Below, one piece after another: positions 7,950-14,974 of a DNA stretch of 59,841 bases (the stretch's first letter is position 1; each line of letters begins with the position of its first letter). This DNA comes from UBA8904 sp035448625. Its GTDB lineage: Bacteria > Desulfobacterota > Syntrophia > Syntrophales > Smithellaceae. Under the pieces are notes generated by a model. The model was not told the origin of the DNA, made no database searches, and worked only from the letters and a program-made list of their open reading frames with translations. The position numbers were made by a program, and so were the translations under genes. The DNA is taken from assembly GCA_035448625.1 (NCBI GenBank), contig DAOTJI010000006.1:1-59841 (forward strand). The letters are read 5' to 3'.

Positions 7950-9268
7950 GCCCCAAGGAAGAAGTTTATACCCGACACGGAGGCAAGGGCGGCGACCGGG
8001 GGAAAATCCTGGCCGAAATGATGAATGCCGAAGGAAAAGCGGAAGTGCTTGACGACATTCTGGTGCTCGATGTCAGTTCGGCCAATTTCGCGGGCATTAT
8101 CGCCGCCAGTTTTCTGGCTGAATTCGGTGCGGAGGTCGTCAAGATTGAACCGAAGGAGGGAGATCCGGCGCGTCAGATCACGCCGTTCGGCGTTACGGTC
8201 CAGGGCGTGGGCATTCCCTTCATGTTCGAAGGCCGCAATAAGCGTTACATGACGCTTGACGTTAAAAACAATCCCGATGACAGAAGAATTTTTGCCAAGC
8301 TCGCCAAAAAAGCGGCGGTAGTCATTGAAAGCTTCGCGCCGGGAGAGATGGACGGCTGGGGAATCGGCTACCGCCAGTTGTCCGCCGAGAATCCGGGATT
8401 GATCTACATCGCACTTTCGGCCTACGGACAATACACGGATCAGGCTAAAGAGTTCGCGAAAATGCCGGATGCGGATATCACTTCACAGGCGGGTTCCGGA
8501 CTTCCCGCACAGATGGGAGCGCCGCCCAATGAACCCGAACCTTACACCTGGCCGCTTCGAGGCGGCATGTGGGCGGGCTGGTATATCTCCGGTCTTTCCG
8601 CCGCCCTCGGCGGCACGGTGGCGCTTATTCACCGACAAAACACCGGTCAGGGTCAGATGGTGGATGTCGCCGGGATGGACGCCTATTCTTCCATGGTCGG
8701 CATGCCGGCCACCATTGGGTTTACCTGGGAAAAAGCGCGACCGCGCATCGGCGTCCTGGATTTCATTTTGTATCCCTATGGACACTGGAAATGCAAGGAT
8801 GGTTTTGTGGCCATTGCCGCGCCGCGTGACCACGATTTCCGCGCGCTCTTGAAAGTGCTCGGTCTATGGGAACAGGAAGATGATTGGCGCTATTCGTCGG
8901 ACCGCATCCCCGATATTCTGGAACAGGCCATTCACCTGCATAAAATCATCGAGGAAAAAACGCTGCAATTCACCGGTGATGAACTGGTAAGGATGGCGCT
9001 CAATTACAGCAAAAAATCCGCCCGCTCCAAGTGGCGGGGCGGCGGTGTGCCCATTGTCATGAAGCTCATGACGCCGGAAGAGGCGATGAAAAACAAGCAG
9101 TGGCATATTCGTAAAGCCTTTCAGGAAGTGGAAGACGAGAAGCTCGGGAAATACATGATCAGCGCCAATTTTGTAAAAATGTCCGAATCGCCTCCCCGGG
9201 TCAAATGGGTTTCCAGTACCATCGGCAAGGACAATGAATATATCCGGGAGAAATATCTGAATGATTAG
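7946..9268 (+). CDS. Type III CoA-transferase, partner subunit lacking the catalytic Asp
   Basis: Member of the CaiB/BaiF family with 440 residues and an extra N-terminal arm of about 33 residues rich in charge. The core is recognisable: DILVLDVSSANFAGIIAASFL, GAEVVKIEPKEGDPAR, MDGWGIGY and GQGQMVDVAGMDAY. At the position of the catalytic Asp the sequence reads LRGGMWAGW, so G207 replaces the Asp. It overlaps the preceding subunit by four bases (ATGA). A structural or substrate-binding subunit of a heteromer is the simplest reading; independent activity is unlikely. Confidence 0.85.
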   Translation: MSPKEEVYTRHGGKGGDRGKILAEMMNAEGKAEVLDDILVLDVSSANFAGIIAASFLAEFGAEVVKIEPKEGDPARQITPFGVTVQGVGIPFMFEGRNKRYMTLDVKNNPDDRRIFAKLAKKAAVVIESFAPGEMDGWGIGYRQLSAENPGLIYIALSAYGQYTDQAKEFAKMPDADITSQAGSGLPAQMGAPPNEPEPYTWPLRGGMWAGWYISGLSAALGGTVALIHRQNTGQGQMVDVAGMDAYSSMVGMPATIGFTWEKARPRIGVLDFILYPYGHWKCKDGFVAIAAPRDHDFRALLKVLGLWEQEDDWRYSSDRIPDILEQAIHLHKIIEEKTLQFTGDELVRMALNYSKKSARSKWRGGGVPIVMKLMTPEEAMKNKQWHIRKAFQEVEDEKLGKYMISANFVKMSESPPRVKWVSSTIGKDNEYIREKYLND

Positions 9269-9271
9269 AAG

Positions 9272-9298
9272 GATCAAATATTCGACAGAAATTTGATC
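9272..9298 (+). other. Intercistronic stem-loop before the binding-protein gene
   Basis: GATCAAAT (9272-9279) and ATTTGATC (9291-9298) form a perfect 8-bp stem with an 11-base loop. It lies four bases after the second CoA-transferase and 40 bases before the binding-protein start. No T-run follows. Such hairpins often protect or uncouple the message for a binding protein that is needed in excess. Confidence 0.5.
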
Positions 9299-9338
9299 AT
9301 ACATTAAAGGGGTGTTTTGATAAATCAGGAGGGGAAAC

Positions 9339-10700
9339 ATGATGAAGAGAGCAAGCAGGGTCAAGATGGTCGTTGGGGCGGCGCTGGTACTGCTGGTTGC
9401 GATTGCTATCAGCGTACCATCCGTTGCCGTGGCACAGCCGAAGGGAGAGCCGTTTGTGATCGGCTACATCGGCATGGTGGGGTCACCCGGAACCAGGCCG
9501 TGCATGGACATTCAGAAAATGGCGGTGGAGGAAATCAACGCCACCGGCGGCATTCTGGGACGGCCGGTCAAGTATATCGTTATGGACAACAAGGGCGACA
9601 CGTCGCTGTCCGTGGAGGCGTTTCGCAAACTGGTCATCGAGGACAAGGCGAAATTCATTTCCGTTGAAGGCCGAACGGAAATCTGCCTGGCTGTTCAGGA
9701 AGCGTCCGGGATGCTGTTCAAGGAATACCCGCACATTCTGGTCTTCAACGGACCGATGGGCGCGGAATTGACGGCGCGCATCATCGATGAGGCGCCGAAA
9801 TACAATCACTGCTTCCGCGACTGGGATCCGGAGCCGGCGCATTATGCGCAGACCAAGTATTTCTTCTGCAAGACCATGCCCCAGTATCAGAAAACGACAA
9901 AGATCGCTTTCCTGTGGGAAGATCTGGCGTGGACCACGGAATGGCGCAGAGGCATCAGCTACATCAATCTGCCCACCTGGGAGAAAATGGCCAAGGATTG
10001 CGGTCTAAATGTGGTGTACAGCAAGGCGGTCAAACCCCGCGGCACCATGTATCTGCCGATTCTTCAAGACATCAAGAAATCCAACGCCGATTTGATTTTC
10101 TACATCAGCTCCTGGTTTACCGATACGGAATCCTTTGCCAAACAGTGGGCGGATTCAGCCGCCAAAGACATCCAGGTCAACCTTTACGGCGGCGTCGCCC
10201 AGACCCAGGATTACTGGAGAATGACGGGCGGCAAGGGCTTGGGGATCATCAGCTCCTATACGGATCTGGATACGATTCCGCTGACTCCCAAAACCATCCC
10301 CCTGGTACAAAAAGCGCATGCGCGTAAAATCCCCATGCAGATTCATGTTCACATCGCCTATGCGGACATCTATCATTTCAAGGCGGCCATTGAAAAGGCT
10401 AAAGGGACCGGCAATATCAATGCGCTCATCAAAGCCATGGAAGATGTGGAAACCGTCTATTCGCTGGGCAAGATGAAATATGAAACTCGGAAAATCAAAC
10501 CCTTCTATCATTCCCGTGTGAGAGTGGATGCGGCCAATCCGTGGAAAACCTATCCCGGTTACTATCTGCAGTTGATCGTCCAGTTCCAGAAGGACGGCAA
10601 GATTGCCTTCCTGCACGAGTCCTGTGAGGAAAACGAAAAACTGGTGGCCAAGTGGGTGGATCCCAAGCGCTACAGGACCCCGGCGGAGTTGAGGAAGTAA
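9339..10700 (+). CDS. Periplasmic substrate-binding protein of the ABC importer
   Basis: Type 1 periplasmic binding protein (LivJ/LivK-like), 453 residues, which delivers the ligand to LivHM. A Sec signal runs from MMKRASRVKM through a hydrophobic core (11-30) to AVA-Q at about 32/33; there is no lipobox Cys, so it is soluble. IGYIGMVGSPGTRPCMDIQK and EEINATGGILGRPVKYIVMDNKGD are the classic first lobe. A ribosome site AGGAGGGG precedes the ATG. It is longer than amino-acid binders (about 350-370) and lacks recognisable amino-acid ligand residues, so the ligand stays open; organic acids are likely given the CoA-transferases. Confidence 0.88.
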   Translation: MMKRASRVKMVVGAALVLLVAIAISVPSVAVAQPKGEPFVIGYIGMVGSPGTRPCMDIQKMAVEEINATGGILGRPVKYIVMDNKGDTSLSVEAFRKLVIEDKAKFISVEGRTEICLAVQEASGMLFKEYPHILVFNGPMGAELTARIIDEAPKYNHCFRDWDPEPAHYAQTKYFFCKTMPQYQKTTKIAFLWEDLAWTTEWRRGISYINLPTWEKMAKDCGLNVVYSKAVKPRGTMYLPILQDIKKSNADLIFYISSWFTDTESFAKQWADSAAKDIQVNLYGGVAQTQDYWRMTGGKGLGIISSYTDLDTIPLTPKTIPLVQKAHARKIPMQIHVHIAYADIYHFKAAIEKAKGTGNINALIKAMEDVETVYSLGKMKYETRKIKPFYHSRVRVDAANPWKTYPGYYLQLIVQFQKDGKIAFLHESCEENEKLVAKWVDPKRYRTPAELRK

Positions 10701-10746
10701 AAAGGTCGGTTAGGCTTTAGGCCGAAGTCTGAAGGCTAAAAGGAAA

Positions 10747-10783
10747 GGGGCGGCATTCTTGTGAAGGCCGCCCCCTTTTTTTT
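10747..10783 (+). terminator. Rho-independent terminator of the ABC/CoA-transferase operon
   Basis: GGGGCGGC (10747-10754) pairs with GCCGCCCC (10767-10774) and is followed by C and eight T (10776-10783). It ends the operon that starts at livH. The convergent crotonase gene ends 26 bases downstream. Confidence 0.9.
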
Positions 10784-10808
10784 CGTTCTTTGTGTTTGCG
10801 CTTTACCC

Positions 10809-11591
10809 CTACCGGCCTTTGAACTGGGCCGGTCTCTTTTCCAGAAACGCCTTGGAGCCTTCTTTGAAATCTTCCGTGACCAGCAGGGTCTGGAAGGCGG
10901 CTTTCTCAATCTTGGTGATGCCGTCGTAAAGGTTGCCCTCCAATCCCAGACGGACGGCTTTCATGATTTCTCGCTGCGCCACGGGAGCGCCGCCCGCCAG
11001 TTTTTTGGCCAGCTTCTTGGCGGTCGGCAGAACCTCGGCCTGCAAAACGACCTTGTTGAGCAATCCGAGTGCGTACGCTTCTTTGGCCGGCATGAAATCG
11101 CCGGTCAGCATCAGTTCCAGCGCCTTGGTTTTGCCGATGTAGCGGGGGAGACGCTGGGTTCCGCCCCAGCCGGGATTGAGGCCGAGTTTGACTTCGGGAA
11201 GGCCCACCACTGCTTCTTCCGCCATGATTCGCAGATGGCAGGCGCAGGCCAGCTCCAAGCCTCCGCCCAAAGCCAGACCCTGAATGGCCGCGATGATGAT
11301 TTTGGGATAATTTTCAATTTTGAAATACACCTCGTTGCCGTCGTACTGGGGCACTTTGCCCGACTGAAGGTCGGCAAATTCGGTAATGTCCGCGCCTGCC
11401 GAAAAGCATTTCGGGCCGGTGCCGGTAATGATAAGCACCCGCACGCTGTCGTCTTTTTCGCATCGGTTGAGCAGGTCGTTTAAATCCCGCAAAACCCCCT
11501 GCGCCATTGCGTTGGCCGGCGGATGATTGATGGCCGCCACCACAACCGCTCCGTCCTGTTCTACAACCAGTTTTTCATACTCGAAAGCCAT
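10809..11591 (-). CDS. Enoyl-CoA hydratase (crotonase family)
   Basis: Cytoplasmic hydratase of 260 residues that adds water to 2-enoyl-CoA. The CoA-binding FSAGADITEF and oxyanion segments are present. Both catalytic glutamates are seen: E113 in LGGGLELA and E133 in LPEVKLGLNPG. The C-terminal FLEKRPAQFKGR is the usual crotonase tail. An exact -35 (TTGACA) and a near-exact -10 (TATAGT) sit 17 bases apart upstream, so it has its own promoter. It probably works with the 4-hydroxybutyryl-CoA dehydratase and thiolases on C4 intermediates (context inference). Confidence 0.93.
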   Translation of the reverse strand: MAFEYEKLVVEQDGAVVVAAINHPPANAMAQGVLRDLNDLLNRCEKDDSVRVLIITGTGPKCFSAGADITEFADLQSGKVPQYDGNEVYFKIENYPKIIIAAIQGLALGGGLELACACHLRIMAEEAVVGLPEVKLGLNPGWGGTQRLPRYIGKTKALELMLTGDFMPAKEAYALGLLNKVVLQAEVLPTAKKLAKKLAGGAPVAQREIMKAVRLGLEGNLYDGITKIEKAAFQTLLVTEDFKEGSKAFLEKRPAQFKGR

Positions 11592-11658
11592 GTTCCTATC
11601 CTCCTTGGGTATTGATCATAAAGATGTTCAGGGCACCGGTTCAAAAAACACCGCGGGC

Positions 11659-11687
11659 ACTATAGAAAGAACGTAAAAGCGTGTCAA
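11659..11687 (-). promoter_or_regulatory. Sigma-70 promoter of the enoyl-CoA hydratase gene
   Basis: On the minus strand TTGACA (11687-11682), a 17-base spacer and TATAGT (11664-11659). The transcript would start near 11652, about 60 bases before the ATG at 11591. Confidence 0.75.
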
Positions 11688-11724
11688 GAAGAAACAGCAA
11701 CCATCGGGCGCGAGGGACGCCGCA

Positions 11725-11794
11725 TGCCGGAATTATTCTTTCCGGCACGCAGAAATTTCTTGAATCCGCGGAAAGAAGGTGTATGATTCCGGCA
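11725..11794. promoter_or_regulatory. Three TTCCGGCA boxes around the cstA promoter
   Basis: TGCCGGAA at 11725-11732 and TTCCGGCA at 11740-11747 form an inverted pair with a 7-base gap. A third TTCCGGCA at 11787-11794 starts on the last base of the -10 box and covers the likely start of transcription. The promoter is TTGAAT (11760-11765), 16 bases, TATGAT (11782-11787). The arrangement suggests a repressor bound at two sites; the regulator is unknown. Confidence 0.5.
11760..11787 (+). promoter_or_regulatory. Sigma-70-like promoter of cstA
   Basis: TTGAAT (11760-11765) and TATGAT (11782-11787) with a 16-base spacer. A transcript from here begins near 11794, which rules out the in-frame ATG at 11779 as start and supports the ATG at 11875. 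Confidence 0.5.
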
Positions 11795-11874
11795 TCCTGC
11801 GGAAACGCGGGGCAACCTTCATCAGCTATAAATGGCGGCGACCATCCATTCCGTGCGGTACCGAGGAGAAGGTT

Positions 11875-13626
11875 ATGAATGTTGCTGTTCTGTTGATTGT
11901 AGCGGCGGTTTTATTTTTTCTGGCCTATCGTTTTTATGCCCGGTTTATCGCGAAACTTTTCGGCGAAAATGACCATCAGCCCACGCCGGCCTGCGCGCTT
12001 AGGGACGACCGCGATTATGTACCGACCAGGCCCGTGATTCTGTTCGGGCATCATTTTGCCAGCATTGCCGGAGGCGGGCCGATCATCGGCCCAACCGTTG
12101 CCCTGCTGTTCGGCTATCTGCCCGTCTGGCTGTGGGCGGTCATCGGCACCATCTTTATCGGGGCCGTTCAGGACATGACGGTACTGTTTGCCAGTGTCCG
12201 GGAAAAGGGCAAATCCATCGCCGAGATTGCCAAAGAGTCGCTGGGCTCCACGGGCTTCTTTTTGTTCATCAGTTTCGCCATCCTGATGCTGTTGCTTTTG
12301 ACCTCCGCCTTTCTGGGGCTGACGGCCGTATCGCTGACGTCGCTGGTGCCGCTGGAGAGGATGAGGCTCGCACCCGACCAGACCATTGTGAAAACCGTGA
12401 TGGCGGGCGGCGTGGCAAACGCGCAAATCGGCGGCATCTCCTCCACCTCGCTCATCATCATCACCGCCTTTGCGCCGGTCATCGGCTGGCTGGTGTATAA
12501 AAGAGGCGCGAGCGCCCGATGGGCCGTTCCGCTGGCCATCATCGTCTGTATCGGCTCCATTTTATTCGGCATGAAACATCCGGTTTCCCTGGACCCGGAC
12601 GTCTGGATGATCATTCTCTGCTTCTACACGCTGATTGCCGCGGGAATTCCCGTCTGGATCATTCTGCAGCCCCGCGATTTCACCAATTCCTTTTTGCTGT
12701 ATATGGGGGTCGTTGCCCTGTTGGCCGGCGGCATCGCCGCAGGCTTCAAAGGCGTGACCTTTACGGCTCCCGCCTTCAATCTGGCTCAGGGGGCAAGCAA
12801 GCTGGGCCCCGTTTGGCCTTTTCTGTTCATTACGGTAGCCTGCGGCGCCGTTTCCGGGTTCCATTCCCTTGTGGCGGGAGGAACGTCCAGCAAGCAGGTG
12901 GCCAGGGAATCACACGTCAAAAAGATCGCCTTCGGCGGCATGCTGCTCGAAGGCCTGCTCGCCATCGGCGTTATGATTGCAGTCGGCTGCGGAATGGCTT
13001 TTGCCGATTTCGTAAACATTGCCTTTCCCTCCGCCGCGGGCGTCAAAGCCAATCCCATTCTGGCGTTTGCCCTCGGCGTCGGCGGCCTTCTGGACAAGGC
13101 GCTCGGCATTCCGCCCGTGTACGGGACGGTCTTTGGAATTCTGATGGTGGAAGGGTTTGTCGTCACGACGCTGGACACGGCCGTCCGTCTGAACCGTTAT
13201 CTGTTAGAGGAGCTCTGGCAGGCGGTGTTCCGGAAAGTTCCGGAAATCATGAAGTCCTATCTTTTCAACGCCTTCCTGTGCGTGTCGCTGATGTATTTTC
13301 TCGCCTACACCCATGCGTTTGCGGCCATCTGGCCGATTTTCGGTTCGGCCAACCAGCTCCTGGCGTCGCTCGCGCTGATTGCCGTTTCCGCCTGGCTGGT
13401 GAAAAGGAAGAAAACGGCCTGGTTCACCATACTGCCGGCGGTTTTCATGATGATCACCACGATTTACTCGCTGGTGTCTCTGCTGGTCAATCAATACCTT
13501 CCCAAGCACTCGAACGCGCTGGCCGTAACGGACGTCGCGCTGATCATTCTTTCCGTCGGCGTGATCGTTTTGGCGCTCAAGCGCCTGCCGGACCTGAAGG
13601 CGAAGGCGGGGCAGGCGGCGCGGTGA
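11875..13626 (+). CDS. cstA: CstA-family carbon starvation transporter
   Basis: Inner-membrane transporter with at least 14 hydrophobic segments, 583 residues. The CstA family carries peptides or pyruvate during carbon limitation. Signature stretches are VLFGHHFASIAGGGPIIGP, FIGAVQDMTVLFASVREKGK, and GFHSLVAGGTSSKQVARESH, all typical. The ATG at 11875 has GAGGAGAAGG just upstream; an earlier in-frame ATG at 11779 lies inside the promoter and is rejected. The gene is divergent from the crotonase gene. Pyruvate uptake would feed the biotin-dependent carboxylase pair nearby, but the substrate is not settled by sequence. Confidence 0.92.
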   Translation: MNVAVLLIVAAVLFFLAYRFYARFIAKLFGENDHQPTPACALRDDRDYVPTRPVILFGHHFASIAGGGPIIGPTVALLFGYLPVWLWAVIGTIFIGAVQDMTVLFASVREKGKSIAEIAKESLGSTGFFLFISFAILMLLLLTSAFLGLTAVSLTSLVPLERMRLAPDQTIVKTVMAGGVANAQIGGISSTSLIIITAFAPVIGWLVYKRGASARWAVPLAIIVCIGSILFGMKHPVSLDPDVWMIILCFYTLIAAGIPVWIILQPRDFTNSFLLYMGVVALLAGGIAAGFKGVTFTAPAFNLAQGASKLGPVWPFLFITVACGAVSGFHSLVAGGTSSKQVARESHVKKIAFGGMLLEGLLAIGVMIAVGCGMAFADFVNIAFPSAAGVKANPILAFALGVGGLLDKALGIPPVYGTVFGILMVEGFVVTTLDTAVRLNRYLLEELWQAVFRKVPEIMKSYLFNAFLCVSLMYFLAYTHAFAAIWPIFGSANQLLASLALIAVSAWLVKRKKTAWFTILPAVFMMITTIYSLVSLLVNQYLPKHSNALAVTDVALIILSVGVIVLALKRLPDLKAKAGQAAR

Positions 13627-13709
13627 AAGAGGGGATGAGAGGCATTTCTCCGCTGGCGTTTTGTCGGCGGACGTTCTCTTGACCCAGCGGCGGATCTTCC
13701 TCGGTCCGG

Positions 13710-14309
13710 CTATCCGTCCGGGGCCGGTCCCTTTTCCGGCGGAATGGAAGAAGGGGAAGATTCCTTGCGGATGGAACGAACATCTTCAATCGTGTAAAAC
13801 GCCAGCGGGTTGCAGCGGCGGACGATCTCCAGCACGGGGTCTATGTCCTTTCTTTTGACAATGGTAAAAATAATTTTTACCTGGCCCATGGCCCCCTGGG
13901 CGTCCACGTGTGTGAAGCCGTAACGGTTTTCCTTGAGACGGCGGATGAGCGTTTCCGCGTCACTTTGCGTGATGATGCGGATGATCACGGTGCCGATCGC
14001 CATTTTTTCTTCCAGGAGAATGCCGATAAAATTGCCCATCGCGAAGCCGCCCGCATAGGCCACATAGCAGGCCGGGTTGGACAGGTTCTTGAAGATCTGC
14101 GTGATCGCCACCAGCCAGATCAGCACTTCCACGAAGCCGATCACCGGCGCCAGCAGTTTCATTCCCCGCGACACATAGATGATGCGCAGCGTGTCGAGCG
14201 TGACGTCGCAAATCCGCGCAAGAAAAATCAGAATCGGCAGCAGGACCAATGTAAATATTTCTGAATGGTAAAAGGCGGCAATGTCCACCGGGGCTCTCCG
14301 CTTTTTCAA
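13710..14309 (-). CDS. UPF0316 / DUF2179 membrane protein
   Basis: 199-residue protein with three hydrophobic segments in the first 105 residues (LVLLPILIFLARICDVTLDT, LLAPVIGFVEVLIWLVAI, VAYAGGFAMGNFIGILLEE). A soluble DUF2179-type domain follows (IIRIITQSDAETLIRRLKEN, GFTHVDAQGAMGQVKIIFTI, VKRKDIDPVLEIVRRCNP). DUF2179 domains resemble nucleotide-sensing ACT-like folds; the function is unproven. The family is usually about 170-190 residues, so the length is normal apart from a proline-rich tail. It converges on cstA. Confidence 0.85.
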   Translation of the reverse strand: MKKRRAPVDIAAFYHSEIFTLVLLPILIFLARICDVTLDTLRIIYVSRGMKLLAPVIGFVEVLIWLVAITQIFKNLSNPACYVAYAGGFAMGNFIGILLEEKMAIGTVIIRIITQSDAETLIRRLKENRYGFTHVDAQGAMGQVKIIFTIVKRKDIDPVLEIVRRCNPLAFYTIEDVRSIRKESSPSSIPPEKGPAPDG

Positions 14310-14476
14310 GGATGTTTCCCACTATAGGCGATGCGGCGCGGCAAGTCAATCCGCTTTCCGGTTTTTCACGTTTCGGATCATTTCAGGGTTGAAATAAATC
14401 GAATCCTGCGTAAACTGATCCCGAAAACGCCTGAAGGAGATCCACATGGCCCGGGCGTCCAAAATAGCCCGAACGG

Positions 14477-14504
14477 TTGACATCTTCTGCCGATAGGATA
14501 TACT
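14477..14504 (+). promoter_or_regulatory. Strong sigma-70 promoter of the UspA gene
   Basis: TTGACA (14477-14482), 16-base spacer, TATACT (14499-14504). The start of transcription would be near 14511, only about 16 bases before the ATG at 14527, leaving just room for the GGAGGGGG ribosome site. Confidence 0.7.
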
Positions 14505-14526
14505 CAACACCACACGGAGGGGGAGT

Positions 14527-14937
14527 ATGCGCGATTTTAGAAATATTCTGTATGCGATGGATCTGGACGCGGAGCGTTTTTCTTCCATGGTGCACGCGCT
14601 GGAATTCGCTCAGCATTTCGGATGCCGGATTCACATCCTGTACGTCAATGATCCGCAGGCCGGGTACCGCCATCCGGCGGACCATGAAGACGCCGTGGCC
14701 TTGAAGGTCAAGGAAGCGGCGCCCGAATCCCTGCTGGAAAACCTGGAAATTGTGTACGCCGTCTCCAAAGGGGATACCGCCAGAGAAATCGTTCAATACG
14801 CCCGGGAAAATCAAATCGATCTGATCATTGTCGGGCATAAACATCGCAGCAAACTGTATGCGTCAATGTTTGACAGCACGGATGTCCACATTATCGACGA
14901 GGCCATGCTGCCCATTTTAGTTTTTCCGGAAATGTAA
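14527..14937 (+). CDS. Universal stress protein (UspA type, ATP motif lost)
   Basis: Cytoplasmic USP-fold protein of 136 residues, slightly short. The first strand (FRNILYAMDLD) and the TAREIVQYARENQIDLIIVGH helix-strand unit are clear. ATP-binding members carry G-x2-G-x9-G-S/T after the fourth strand; here it reads GHKHRSKLYASMFDST, where the second and third glycines are His and Asp. It should therefore belong to the non-ATP-binding UspA-like class. A strong promoter and a GGAGGGGG ribosome site suggest high expression. It converges on the carboxyltransferase gene. Confidence 0.88.
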   Translation: MRDFRNILYAMDLDAERFSSMVHALEFAQHFGCRIHILYVNDPQAGYRHPADHEDAVALKVKEAAPESLLENLEIVYAVSKGDTAREIVQYARENQIDLIIVGHKHRSKLYASMFDSTDVHIIDEAMLPILVFPEM

Positions 14938-14974
14938 ATCCTTTTTGGAAATCGCCGGAATTTCGTTCCGTTCG

